Positions 12,101-24,100 of a stretch of DNA of 64,000 bases are shown here, piece after piece. Source of the stretch: Azolla caroliniana (Eukaryota > Polypodiophyta); the NCBI GenBank assembly GCA_043228905.1, contig JBHGNT010000010.1:2418001-2482000 (forward strand). Direction: 5' to 3'. The notes under the pieces are model-generated. The model was not told the DNA's origin and did no database searches. It saw nothing but the letters and a program-made list of their open reading frames with translations. The position numbers and the translations under genes were made by a program. Position 1 is the first letter of the stretch. Each line of letters opens with the position of its first letter.

Positions 12101-14305
12101 TATACTTGGTCCTTGCATAGGAGAGTGATTATCTATAATGGTTCTCAGAACCATTTAGGCATAATCTTACATTTTCCATTTCCTTAATGGGCATCCTTAT
12201 TATGATCATACACACTTTGTCTTTCAATTTGATATCATAAATGGATTGAGATTCACCTGCATCTCCACATTTTCATCAAGTATACATCTGGACTTGGAAA
12301 TCTGTTTTTGCCAGTTATATCCTTTTCTATCAGGTGCATTGCCAATTATAATCCCCACAATATCTGCATCCAGACACATGGAAATGCGATACATTATATA
12401 CTTCTATGTAACACATTATTATAAGGTGCCGTATCCTATCAAGTCGTCTGACTTTGTTCCTGGAGAAATACTTGGTTCATCATTATGATACAATTCATTT
12501 TCATCAATGTTAAGTGTCACAACATACTGCAATTTTCCAAGTGACAGAGGTAATGGTCAACCATATGTGTTAACAGAATCAAATGCATCTCTTCCATTTA
12601 CCTCTTTTATTTGGAAATGATAAGTTAGCAGCATTTTCTGCTGCCCTTCAAGGCAATTGAAGACCAAATTCATTGGTTGATACTCAATGAATGGGATTTG
12701 ATGGGAGCCTGCACAAGCAAAGATTTGTAGTTATAATGATGATTGAGGCCATAATGATTCTAGGGATGTGAACCATGCCCTCAGGTGTTTGGCTTTTGCT
12801 TGGGGATTGTTGTTACAAAAAAGGAAGGATCCACTCATCATTTGAACCACATTTTGAGTTGTGGTGGGAATTGTAATGTAGAACCAGTAAATAAATGTAA
12901 TGTGGTAGAAAAGGCGCCAATCTTCATTTGTGAAATAACCATGCAATGCTTCTGCAATTAATGCATTTAAAGAGCAATGTCACTTATCTTGATTTGAACT
13001 TTACTCAACCTTAGGTTTGTAAAGAGGTCTTATAATGGATTACTGTATTTTTGGAATATGAATATTGATTCGGATAGTATTTATAGTTTGCAGAGACGAA
13101 CGAATTTTAAGGAGCTTGACAACGAAGCACTGGCATTCCAACCTGTTTTAGGCTCTATGCTAGCTGCAATATACCACAATCCTCAGAACAAAGAAACAAA
13201 TCAGATACGATTGCAGAAGATAGTTCAGTTTTGGGGTTCTAAGGAGGTGTATGGTAAGGAAATAATATCTGCCTTCGAGAATGAGATGATTGCAGGACCG
13301 CCAACTGGCTATCGAATGCCAGCTTTACTTGCAAGGGGTCCACAAATGGAGAAGTCTCTGCATTTATCTGCCAATATTCCAGGTGTGCTATTCTCATGTA
13401 TGAAATATAGGGAAAATAAAGTGAGCTGTTTTTTATTGTCCTAAGCGATACTTCTTATCCTCATTATGTCAAGCAATATTATATTAACCACATTGTGCTA
13501 CTGAAGATTCTCAACCTCCTTTTGTCGTTGAAGATGTTTTGACCTTATTTCCTACATGATGTCAGGTGCTATTCATACAGAACCAACTGGAATCAAAGAA
13601 CATGCACATATTTTAACGCCTGACCATTCTCAAACCTTCCATTCACCTTCCAGGAAAGAGGAAAACCCATTGATTGCAGCACTTGCTGCAGCTCAGTATG
13701 CGCAAACAAGTGGCCCGGTTTCAGCATTAAATACACCCTTTGTTAGCTCTCTTACAAATCTCTCTCAGCTCTCAACTTCAGGGAAGACGACAGATCAATC
13801 TCCATATCCTCTTTTCCCACCTGGCCTTATCCCAGGCATGGTAAGGAAGATGCAAATAGGAACAGGAGTTCCTTATTCAGCGTTAAGTCCATTAGATATA
13901 CCTGCCGTGATTCCTCCTTCAACTGTCTCTGATTCATATGTCTTAGATAGAGTAGCGAAGTTCTTCAAAGACATTGGAGAAGTGGATCCTTTAGAAGGGA
14001 AAGTGAAAAGGTCGAGGTCTCATGATGATGATGATGATGATGAAATGGAAGAACGAGAAAGGAGTCGTATCGGAGGTAATTGTATACCTCCGCCGTCAAG
14101 CTTGATTGTTGACCCCGAGACTAATACACTTCCTGATGGAAGTATAGAACATAAGCCAGGATCTATAAACTCGGGGAGGCTTGGTCTTGGAGCTGTTGCT
14201 GACCCTAACGAGATTACCCAGTATGATGATGTTTATACTTCTTACCGAAAGCAACGTAGTACAAGCTACCATAGCTTCATGAGTGCAAGAGCAGCTGCCA
14301 GATAG
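9140..14305 (+). CDS. SURP- and CID-domain RNA-processing protein, CHERP-like
   Basis: Exons 9140-10182, 13087-13382 and 13566-14305 join in phase to 692 aa. The ATG at 9140 sits in a good context (AACCATGG) and begins 'MDQGYGG'. Residues 10-150 are Pro/Gln/His/Gly-rich, with a QIPQH repeat near 93-112 and poly-Pro at 54-60. A SURP/SWAP module is at about 154-206 ('[19 protein letters not shown]', 'NPLYAFLFG', 'FNYYRYKL'). A CID (RNA polymerase II CTD-interacting fold) follows at about 280-420 and is split by the first intron. The C-terminus has a poly-Asp run and a conserved plant tail ('[18 protein letters not shown]'). SURP plus CID is the layout of CHERP, a U2 snRNP-associated splicing factor in animals. 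The animal G-patch is absent, as I recall for plant members. Nuclear splicing function is inferred from the family. Confidence 0.88.
10183..13086 (+). other. 2.9-kb first intron of the CHERP-like gene
   Basis: The intron begins GTCAGT and ends TTTATAG, and joins AG|T to restore a Ser codon inside the CID. A second AG four codons downstream would shift the frame. It is AT-rich and I recognise no coding remnant, RNA gene or strong repeat in it. Confidence 0.7.
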
Positions 14306-15967
14306 GTGGTTGTTTTATTGATTGGTAAAAATCTGGCTGTTGTATGCTGATGATGGATGAACATGGAAAACTAATGTTTTAGAATCATTTTACTAAGGTT
14401 ACGTTAGTGTTTGCATAGGATTTATGTCTGCTCTTGATAATATAGATGTCTTCACAGCATGACCACATCGTGTACTTTCATGTCCTTGCATACCATTCTA
14501 GAATGCATCAGTTGACAGATTCCAAAGTATTCAAACATAGTAGTGTGTTATCTATTTTCCACTTGATGCCATGTCTTCTCAATAGAATCTATCAGTTGAG
14601 AGTGCTTGTTTGTGTGCATTTCCATAACCTTGGGTGTGTTTTCTTTATCATATTTATCTCTTGATGTGTCATAGTGCTGGTATATAGATACTTTTTCAAG
14701 AGCATAGCATTTTCCGATATCTGATTGTGCGAGTGTGGATTATTTATACTCTGACTTGATTCAAGTATGGTTGAGAATAAGTCTGCACAACGATACTCTA
14801 CGATTTCAGATATTTTTGTTATTAGATTTTGGGGCTCAAGGTGTGTTCACATAATTATGCTCGAGACCAGACTTCTGTGCTATCTGTGAGTTTCTGGTAC
14901 CAATATTGAGTCATCCAACATTAATATTCTATTTTAGCATGTAAACTTGATCTGTATTTGGCTCTATTGTCACAGCTATGTTTTAGTTGCATCAATAGTT
15001 TATGTCGTGCACATTAACTAGTGTCATCTGATAGCCTCTATTCTTTTGTCTTGTGAAAGCCATATGGTGAACATTTTAATGATTAATTCTGTATTGATTT
15101 TCTCTGTACATGTATTTTGAAGTTTTTATACCATGGGAAACGAATGAAATGGTTCAGACAGTTATTAGTAGGAATGTAATCTAGAAGATTCATGGTTTTT
15201 GTTTAAATATTCTCAAGGATCAACATTTCTAACGTAATAGAGAAGATTCATTCAAAACACTGACACATTTGAAATAAATTCAATATGTTAAGATTAATGC
15301 TCCATGTCAGATCCACTTCTGACTATTTCCAAATATGTACCATTTCTGCACTGCCCTTTCTGTAGTGCTGTCAATGAATCTGTGAAAGCTACTCAGCTCT
15401 CATTACATGAGCCACTAAGCAACACAGGCAACCAAACTCATAGCCAACAATTTGCTTATTTTTTTGGGATAGTAGGATCACTTACATATTTTGTTCTCTG
15501 TCAACGATAAATTTTTGTATTATATAAAACATATTTTCTTAATGTGGATATGAACTATGATTTAGGATGCATATTATAGTTTGAAATATATATATATATA
15601 TATGTGACTGATGGGCATGGGCATTGCTAACTAATGTAATATTGTGTGAACTTACCTAGTTTTGAGAAACCAAATTGAAAATTTATGCTAAACATGGCCT
15701 GATTTCACACCAACTCTCATTAAAACTACAAAGCTTGATACTTGAAATTAGAGTTTTTGAAGTAAAAGCTTGATACTCGAATTTACTTCGATTTTAATTT
15801 TGTCCGAGTCTTGGTTTTTTAAATGAATGTAGGTGTAGCACTACCAAATATGCGGACACAGAATGCAAAAGCTTGTTGGTCCAAAGCTCAATTGACCTCG
15901 GTTTCTTTGGATGCACCATGCCATTGAGAGAGAGAGAGAGAAGAGGAATTGATTGCTTCACCTAGTA

Positions 15968-16078
15968 GTAGGCAACGGCTCAGTTCAAGCCTAAACCGAG
16001 CCGTTAAACCGTTTTGACCAAAACCCCTAAACTGGTTTGGTTCAAGTTTGAAAACTTCCAAACCGTTGCCGATTCCTA
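15968..16078. mobile_element. Short hAT-like MITE fragment related to the 56.5-kb MITE
   Basis: The left end reads TAGGCAACGGCTCAGTT. The reverse complement of the right end reads TAGGAATCGGCAACGGTTTGG up to one base. In between are repeated GGTTT/AACCG words. GGCAACGG near the ends and the AACCG-rich body match the longer element at 56484-56980. No clear target duplication was found. Confidence 0.45.
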
Positions 16079-16265
16079 GAGCCTCCTAAAAAAACACTTG
16101 AGCCCCTCACTTTCAATATTTGAATACTATTGTGGTTTGTCGATCTCATGGTCCAATTTCATTCACTTATCTTATCTTGACTTTTAACGATTATTTTTAA
16201 CATATTGAAGCAACTCCCTACAAAAAGCAAACTTGGCAGAGCGATCTTCTGTTTTCATTGCATTC

Positions 16266-16366
16266 AGGGTTTAGGATTCAGTGTTTAGTGTTTAGAGTGT
16301 TTTAGAGGTTGAGAGTTAAGGGTTTAGTGTTTTAGGGTTTAGAGTTTCAGGGTTCAGGGTTTAGGT
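16266..16366. repeat. Degenerate telomere-type (TTTAGGG) patch
   Basis: About 100 bp of imperfect TTTAGGG/TTCAGGG/GTTTAGTG units is interspersed with perfect GGGTTTAG words. It could be an interstitial telomeric patch or simple-sequence drift. Confidence 0.6.
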
Positions 16367-16699
16367 ACAATAAGGATCAAAGTGGTTCAATTGCATATCA
16401 TGTCTCACGGGAAAATTGACATCCAACATTAGAACAAACGTATATCATCTTTATATAGAATGCCCTAATTTCGTCTCCACAGAAAACTTAACAAGTTTGT
16501 TGACATGGCAATCGAACAGGGTTTCGAGATGCATTAACAAAATACGTAGAAAGACATGATTTGAAAAATGATAGATATTGCAGGAAGCTTCTAAAAACTT
16601 TATGTAGGAAGTGGATTGAAACAGTTGAGGATGAATTACTTCAAATAGTGGTAAAACAAATATTTAGGATTAATAAGAGACCCAAATACATAAAACTGC

Positions 16700-16990
16700 A
16701 AAGGTGGTGGTGATGGCGATGGTCCATGCAGAGGATAGATCAAATACAAGAACCAGAAATGATGGTGATCCCTGCAGATGATTTGCCATTACAAAACTCA
16801 GATAGCTATCAATGTGGAGGATAGGATCATTACAAAACTCAGATCGACATCCATGATAGATGCAGAGAGGAATGACTATTTACAAAACTCGGAGATGGAT
16901 AATGGTGATCCATGTAGAGGATAGATCATTACACAACACAGATATATAAGGCCATTGTAATGGATGCAGAAAGTAAATTGGCCATTACAA
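16700..16990. repeat. Degenerate tandem repeat downstream of the RLP gene
   Basis: A theme of 'GATGGTGATCCATGCAGAG', 'GATAGATCATTACAAAACTC' and 'AGAT' recurs about five times with drift in spacing. It lies 3' of the minus-strand RLP gene and may fall partly within its transcript. Confidence 0.5.
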
Positions 16991-17274
16991 AAACAGATAA
17001 TAGTAATGATGACGGATCAATCAATCACGAACCCTTCAGGATATAATCTGAACCCATCAAGAAGACAATCAAAACTCTCTGCGGATCGGAAAACCTGCAA
17101 TCTACTTACTTCACCTTTATTACTTGCCAGGAATTAGAGTAACAACATTCTGTGCTCTGTCCAGAACCTTTGCCACAATCATGTATTATAGTTTCATCAG
17201 AAAACCTGCTAAGTAGAGATGGATTTTCAGAAGTCGTGTTAAAACAAAATAATGTAAGTCAAATTAAACCAGGA

Positions 17275-18753
17275 TCAAGGAGGGGTAGAGGAATCACTGA
17301 GGTTCTGTTTCTCAATCTGATGCAAAGATGAAGAAGATGACGAAGAGACTACACATGGAGAGACGGGATCATCATCCTCTGCATTATGATAGATGATATG
17401 GTATTGGTGACGATGAGGAGAGAGATTAGAAATGGCGGACGCAGAATCAGGGTTACAACACAGACCTTCGTTGCTTCCAACACGCAGTTTTCTTCCCAAG
17501 CGTATCATGAAAGCTGCAGAGAATGGGATCTCTCCAGCGAGTTTATTTGAACTCAAATCAATCTCATAGATATGCGGGATCTGGCTTAAAGCCATGGGAA
17601 CTCCTCCTTCAAGCTTATTGCCCCTCAAATCTAAAGACCTCAGTGTCTTTACCTTCCCAATCTCTGCAGGTATTCTTCCTGTTAATCCTGATTCCGCCAT
17701 AGCCAAGCTTACAAGCTTTTCCATTTTCTCCCACATAGCTCTTGGTATCTCTGAGTTGAGGTTGTTATGGCTTAACTGAATCACCCTGAGTTGACTCAGA
17801 TTCGCCATAGCTACGTCTGGAATCTCTCCCCATAGCTGATTGGACGAAAGATCAAGAAGCCTCAGCTCCTGAGCTAAGCCTATTGTTTCAGGAATCGTAC
17901 CGGTAATGAGGTTATGACTGAGATCAAGCTTGATTAAGCTAAGCATCTCTCGCAAAAGGGACCATGGAATGGTTCCACGGATCTGGTTCGAACTCAGATC
18001 AAGGACTTTGAGCCTCTTCAGTTGGCTCAAGCTTTCTGGAATTTCACCATCGAATCGGTTATGGCTAAGCACGAGCTGTTGCAGGGACCCTAACTCGCCG
18101 ACCTCGGGGGGTATTTCTCCACCCAAACCATTCCCTGTGAGGACCAATCTCTGCAGCTTTCGAAGCTCGGATACCTGGGCAGGGAGATTGCCGACGAGTT
18201 TAGGGTTTCGGAGGAAAACGAGCTCTTCGAGGGAAGCCGACAGAGACCAAAGCACAGGCGGGAGCTCCATGGCCATAGTTGTGAAGCAGTTGTAAAAGAA
18301 GAGCTTCCGGAGGAAGGGGAATTTCTGCAGGGAAGGGCTAATGAAAGCATTCTTGCCACAGACAGGATTGTTGTCTGCGTTCGAGACCCATCCGAGGTTT
18401 ATCTCTACGATGTGATAGACATTGCTATCGTCCGGGGCACATACGAATCCATGGGGACCTTCCACGCACAGATTCCCTGCATACAGAGATCTCCATGGAA
18501 CCTCGTTGTTAATCGCCTCCAACACTTCGTAGACTGCAGTCGTTTCTTCTTCAGATACCACCATTTCCTGATCCATGGAGTAATCAGACGATGGCAAAGC
18601 ATCCACTCCAAATGGATTCATGGAAAGGTGCGTTTCTCCCATCATCATCATCATCATCATCATCATCTGAAATGCCAACAGAAGAAAATATAGCAGATTC
18701 ATAGCCTTCGATTGTTTTCTCCGCGTTGTTCGAATCACTGATGGTATTTCCAT
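17275..18753 (-). CDS. RLP29-type leucine-rich repeat receptor-like protein (no kinase)
   Basis: This intronless frame encodes 492 aa. From the first Met, a basic stretch precedes Met18, where a signal peptide begins ('MNLLYFLLLAFQ') and runs into nine consecutive Met. The N-terminal cap has paired Cys ('NLCVEGPHGFVC', 'NPVCGKNAF'), then 'FLRKLFFYNCF' and roughly ten 23-24-residue plant LRRs ('LxxLDLSSNxxxGxIP', about residues 165-425), ending in 'GLCC'. The cap ('AVYEVLEAI', 'PWRSLY', 'PHGFVC', 'LEELVF') and LRR order match my memory of Arabidopsis RLP29 (At2g42800). There is no kinase, and no convincing C-terminal membrane helix, so it is probably secreted or apoplastic. The tail is His/Ser-rich. 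The start could also be the ATG at 18702, directly before the signal peptide. Confidence 0.85.
   Translation of the reverse strand: MEIPSVIRTTRRKQSKAMNLLYFLLLAFQMMMMMMMMMGETHLSMNPFGVDALPSSDYSMDQEMVVSEEETTAVYEVLEAINNEVPWRSLYAGNLCVEGPHGFVCAPDDSNVYHIVEINLGWVSNADNNPVCGKNAFISPSLQKFPFLRKLFFYNCFTTMAMELPPVLWSLSASLEELVFLRNPKLVGNLPAQVSELRKLQRLVLTGNGLGGEIPPEVGELGSLQQLVLSHNRFDGEIPESLSQLKRLKVLDLSSNQIRGTIPWSLLREMLSLIKLDLSHNLITGTIPETIGLAQELRLLDLSSNQLWGEIPDVAMANLSQLRVIQLSHNNLNSEIPRAMWEKMEKLVSLAMAESGLTGRIPAEIGKVKTLRSLDLRGNKLEGGVPMALSQIPHIYEIDLSSNKLAGEIPFSAAFMIRLGRKLRVGSNEGLCCNPDSASAISNLSPHRHQYHIIYHNAEDDDPVSPCVVSSSSSSSLHQIEKQNLSDSSTPP
18640..18666 (-). repeat. (ATG)9 trinucleotide repeat coding nine Met in the signal peptide
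   Basis: Nine CAT units on the plus strand read as nine in-frame Met codons in the RLP signal peptide core. Slippage would change signal-peptide length without shifting the frame. Confidence 0.9.
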
Positions 18754-19392
18754 TGCTCTCTTGCTGCGAGCTTTACTGCAGCTCGATTGATTAATGCTAA
18801 CGAAAAATGGCCGGAGGGATGATAGGGATAGAAGAAATCGATGATGATGGATTAGAGTCGATATTGAAGAGAATTTAGATTAGACTCGGTTTATGGAGAT
18901 GGTATTCTATATCCGCTGTGGATATTTTAATTCATCCTTTCTATTTGCTCTGCTAGATATGATTTATCTGTGCAGATTTACGCATAGAAAAGAAGATGCA
19001 GATCAAGAAAGTATGTATCTCTTCAGAAAACAGGTAATAAAAAACAGATTTGAGAAGAAGAAAAAAGAAAAGTTAACGTGAAAAATAAGGGAGGAATGTT
19101 CTAGTATTATTTATTAATTGAAGCTTTTCTACGCAGTCCTGAGGAGTTATGACTGCACGCAACGAAGAAAGATGGAAATCATGGAAGGTGATGGAGACGG
19201 AGATAGAGATGGACATTGGAGATGGTGATAATGAAGGCGATGATGATGAATCATGATGATAATTATAAGTATGTAATGAAAGGGAGGAAAGAAGCAGCGC
19301 GAATATTGCAGGTAAGCTAAGCTATACGATGTGCGCATGTAGAGGGGTGGGTTAACTGTGAAGGAGGAGAACTGAGCAGAAAACGAGGGGGA

Positions 19393-19430
19393 GGGTTTAG
19401 GGGTTAGGGTTTAGGGTTAGGGTTAGGGTG
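19393..19430. repeat. Telomere-type TTTAGGG/TTAGGG units upstream of RLP
   Basis: About five units (TTTAGGG, TTAGGG, one with four G) lie 640 bp upstream of the RLP start. Read on the gene's strand they contain AAACCCTAA, the plant telo-box word, which can act in promoters. Function here is only inferred. Confidence 0.6.
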
Positions 19431-19603
19431 GGTTTGTTTTCTGTCAGAGACAGAGATGGAGTGCAGGTTATGGCGTGGATGAAGAAGGCTGATGACGGTA
19501 TACACATACATGTGTGTGTGTGTGTGTGTGTGCTGTGTATGATGAAGAAAGCAAAGCAGAATGGGTCTCAGAGAACAGAGAAAGGAACAGGGAAGAGCAG
19601 AAA

Positions 19604-19695
19604 GGGGCTATGGCTATGGCTATGGCTATGGCACAGAGGCTATATAGCACTGTGCAGCTATGGCTATGGCTATGGCTATGGCGATGGTTATGGCC
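19604..19695. repeat. (GGCTAT)n hexamer repeats
   Basis: Two blocks of GGCTAT units, about 19604-19635 and 19658-19695, are separated by unique sequence. The same hexamer recurs at the start codon of the aldo-keto reductase gene (32902-32926). Confidence 0.85.
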
Positions 19696-20835
19696 TATAT
19701 GACCTATGAGCCTCTCTGCACAGAGAACAGAGACACAGACAGAGACAGAGAAGTATTGAAGAAATCGAAGAAACTCATAATTCAGAAGAAGCAAAATTTT
19801 TAGTAAATAATTTATTTATTTATTTACGCTAATTTATTTATTCATTATTTTAAATTCATTTATTTATTTATTCATTTATTTATTTATTTATTTTAAATAA
19901 ATAAAAACATATATAACACTACATACACTTTATATGTTTTACTGTTGCGTATGTAGTTTACTCATTCGTTAAAATAAAAAGGTAATAATAATAATAAACT
20001 CTTTTCCGAATTTACATTTTGGGCCCCTTTTCTTTTATTTTTCTGGTGGCCGCCATTTTTCGGGCTTCGTAAGCTTTTGGGTTCGTTGTTTGTTCTAATT
20101 CGATTTTTCTTCTATAAAACTAGGAATTAAATTTCCGTTTTAATATTGGATGTAACGAATTTATATACATACATACTTCAAGCTGTGTACGTATTCACAC
20201 AAATAATTCGAGCAAATCTTATACGTACTCTATCTAAATACGGATCCAATCCCCATATACATTCATAATCGCATACGGATACGGATACGGATACATGAAG
20301 CGTATGTGTATGTATGTGTTCTGGAGAGAGGCACTCTTCTCGATGCTTTCAACCCTTTAATGATTATTTACAGAATAATATAATACGCCAGATATTAATT
20401 GTTTATTATTTGCTGTCAATTATGTGTGTATATGTGTTGAATTTCCCATTCCCTTCATTATTTATTAATACTCCCAATCAACATTATCGTTCAATTATTA
20501 ATACTCCAATTTTTTACATTATTGCTTAATTATGTTAACAGTCTCGTAATCCAATTGAATGGCCGACAAATTTTCATAAATACCTCCCCCCCCCCCCCCA
20601 AAAAACACACACACACACAATTTAGATCAAGAATATTAAGGAACGGATTTTTTTCGAAACTTTTTTGGGGTTTATTTACAACTAATTTATACTTGATTAC
20701 GATGTACAGTACGATAATCTGACTGTCAGTACACTCTACGTATACGTATACATATACGTATATACATATTATATTATGTGTATATGTATGCAGGAATTTA
20801 ACAGCCCGGGTTTCGTTCACGCAATCTTAATCAGA

Positions 20836-21140
20836 TAAAGCCTCGGTAAAGTTAGACCCATGGTTTGATTAGCCCTTGGTTAAGGCGAACCCTGGTTTGG
20901 TTAGCCCTTGGTTGAGTTAACCCTGGTTTGGTTAGGCCTTGGTAAAGTTAGACCCAGAGACTGATTAGGCCTTGGTTAAGTTAACCTTGGTTTGATTAGG
21001 CCTTTGTAGGGTTAAACCATGGGTTTGTTGAAGCCTTGGTTAAGTTAACCCTGGTTTGATTAGGCCTTTGTAAAGTTAAACCATGGGTTTTTAAAGCCTG
21101 GTTTAAGCTAACCCTGGTTTGATTAGGCCTTGGTTAAGGT
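20836..21140. repeat. Minisatellite with roughly 32-40-bp GGCCTTGGTTAAGTT-type units
   Basis: About eight imperfect units alternate 'CCTTGGTTAAGTTAACC', 'CTGGTTTGATTAGG' and 'AAAGTTAGACCC/AAACCATGGG'. The TTAAGTTAACC part is itself partly palindromic. It marks the left edge of the decayed region that follows. Confidence 0.8.
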
Positions 21141-24100
21141 TCTAGTCTATTCTTCTATCAACCAAAATTGCCTAATGGAATCAAACCATGGGCTTCAATG
21201 CACCTCTTTCCTTCTTTCACTTTCAGATGATGAATCATCTGTATCTATGTATCTATATCCCCGACCGACGTCTCTCAAATGTAGCGTCCATGGAGCAATA
21301 CATATAATGAGTGATGTGGCCAATTGGTCTATCAACACTCCCTGCCCTTCCCTCTTATTTCCCCTAGTTTCAATCTTTATCCAAGGTGACATTATGGCAT
21401 ATATATTACCTCCTACTTCAACAACCCTATAATTGTTTAGATGGCTAAGTTTTCTTGTATGCTTAAACTAAGCCTATATCATGTTACGATTTTCATTTCC
21501 CAAGTTTTGGATTGCCAGAAGTAAAATTAAAAGCACTATTATGGGTTTTGCATGAACCAAAGTACACACTTTTCATAAAACAGTGGTTAACGCAACTTAA
21601 CAACATCTATAAGAAAACTATGAGTAACTTTCATGAAGTGTACGAGCTCCCTAAACTCTGTTGAGAACTTTTTCAAGAATTGTTTGCAAAGACAATGCTA
21701 GAATCAACACAACTATGAAGTAAAGATTAAAGTTTGTGGTATGACACTAAGGAACCATCCTAGCAAAGTCTTTAAAAGTTATTTTGTGCTTTGTTTCTCT
21801 ATTGCAACTTTAGAAATGTGTAAAATGGATGCATCTAATAATAAGATAGTTGTTTTGGAGAAAAGAATTAGTTAGCTCTCAAGACAAAATGGGTTGCATT
21901 CACTAAGCTCTCGTTCCATCGAAAAAATGATTGCATTACCTTAATTATTGGCATTGCAATGAAATTGGTTTTTTCAAGTTCAACCACCTAGAGAAGGTTC
22001 CAAGTTATGATATGGATATTTGAATGGGGGGACAAATAATCCACATACATTTGAAAATTTTCATAAAAAAGTTTGTCTTCGAATTTGCATCACTTGTAAG
22101 TTTGCTCTAATATTCACGGTGCGCCTTTTAACTTACAACTCCTCGACTACAACCTTCTATGGCCATACAACGAGTTTGCCTTTGAGAAAGCATTTGCTAG
22201 AATAGCTATTGCCTCAATGAGACACGATATGGGCACACTTCTCAACAAAGATCTTATCTAATTTGGCTTTCTTCATTGATGTAAAGTAACTTATTCTATA
22301 ATTGAGCAAACACACATGTTCGAAGTCCACTTGGCACATAACTACTCTTGTCCCAATGAGTACCATCATTAGGTAACAAGAAACACCTAGCAAGGTGACC
22401 TGAGCATGTAGATAGACATACATGCCATATCTTTTCTGGCACAAACAACATACCAATTGCATAGTCGTGACATCAACACTCTCATGTACTTTCAAATGAA
22501 TGTGAGTTGGTAACCAAATTGTCTACATTGAGCATCAAGATTGCATTCTCATACACAAAATGATATTGTCGAACCATGAAAGTTGGTGATAAATGCATGA
22601 TTGTCATTGGGCTGAACTATAGTAGGTTATGCCACATGTCAAAGATGGTAATATATGATAAATCAAAGGCGACAATAGCCACAACATCTTCATCTAGTTG
22701 TATTCAACCAAGTTGTTCCTAACATAACATTGATCATGCTAACATTTCAATGTTAATGTCTCAAAGCATAGCAGTTTGGTGTTGGATTGAGGCTGGAAAG
22801 TCAGGCCCCCTTTGCCATAGTAAATAGTTGGCCTTTGGAAACAAATGTTTTTATGAGCCTTCTTAAGAACCTTTGCCATAGTAAATAGTTGGCCTTTGGA
22901 AACAAATGTTTTTATGAGCCTTCAATATTCTTAAGACACATTTAGATTCTATAACTAGTATTTTATTTTATTAAAGACCTGAATTGTGATTGGTAAAAAT
23001 GATTGGTGTTTTACATTACACTTAAAACGAAAATTTCCCAGTGTCTCAAAATCTTTCTAACTATATTGAACCAAAATGATTAGATGATTATTTAGGATTG
23101 CTTTAATTGTGAATAGTTATGGGATAGTCGAAAGTTGTCCAATGATTATTCAATATCGAAGTATGTTTTCATCGTTTTATTGAAGAATGTGTTAATTTGG
23201 AAGAATGTGTCATATCGGAATTCTATGCGTATGAGATGGAACTTCTCTTGAAGTGTTGTTTATTCCAAGGATTTACACAATCCATTGTCATCGTAATTTT
23301 CTTTTCGTGTAATCAGTTTCTCGCAGCTTTTTAGATCATGGATCATCAAGACCAAATAATGGAAGGCCTAACGATGTTATATTTCTGTCTAATCATGTTG
23401 AGAACTTTTCATAGTCAAAATAGCATTCATGTGTGAAATCGTTTGCATAAGAATCAAGGTTTTAAGGTCTATTAATTTACTAAAAAGATAAATGAGCAAT
23501 TAGCAAGGAACCGCACTATGGAAAATTGGAGAAACAATGGGACATTGTGTTAATTGCTCAACTACCAGCTTTCAAATGCATGAAATGTTTGAAAATTGGC
23601 ATATCTAAGATAGACTTCACCGGAAGCTCATTTAGGTAGGCAATGTGTGTTTGTGTGAAAATATGGCAATTTGGGTGTCTTACATGAGTTGGAAATTTAT
23701 GCTTGCAAATTTGACTTTGAAGTAAATTGCCCTCACACCTTGGCAACTCCGTGCCAATGGAGTGGGAGTTTCAAGAAAACTAACGAAATGGTGACATGTT
23801 TTACTTCTTGGTTGAAATCTTACTACAATTGTCACTCATCATGACGGTCGAGAGGACACTAGGGGGAAAGTGGAGAATTGAGGACCTTTTTGCCACCCAA
23901 AAAATCATAGCCCTCTCAACTTTTTCCGTTGGAAATTTGTAGCCAATGTAAACTACATGTGAACATTCATCACGGACTATTGAAAGGAAATAAAGTGTAG
24001 AACCACTTGTCTTGTCATGTAATGTGAGCTTAAAATCTTTTGGGTCTCAAAAACAAAATCTTTCAGAAGAGTTTGGAAAATTTGATAAAAACATGTCTTG

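Larger units (their letters stand above)
14306..17274. other. Intergenic DNA between the convergent CHERP-like and RLP genes
   Basis: No gene was recognised. It holds (TA)n at about 15587-15602, (GA)n at about 15926-15941, a small hAT-like fragment, a degenerate telomere-type patch and a degenerate tandem repeat; the last three are listed separately. Confidence 0.5.
18754..20835. other. RLP upstream region and repeat-rich intergenic DNA
   Basis: This is the likely RLP promoter and 5' UTR (about 18754-19450), followed by telomere-type units, (TG)n at about 19510-19531, GGCTAT hexamers and a long (TTTA)n stretch (about 19803-19903). Further on are ATACGG hexamers (about 20273-20296) and a C14 run followed by (CA)n (20586-20620). 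Apparent ORFs here come from repeats; no gene is supported. Confidence 0.6.

Noticed and set aside
16266-16366. Telomere or chromosome-end signal
   Set aside because: The TTTAGGG-type units here, at 19393 and at 57161 are short, degenerate and surrounded by genes on both sides, so they are interstitial patches.
19428-19794. ORFs with repeated Trp-Leu, Tyr-Gly or Ala-Met
   Set aside because: They are translations of GGCTAT and TG repeats, with no start context or domain.
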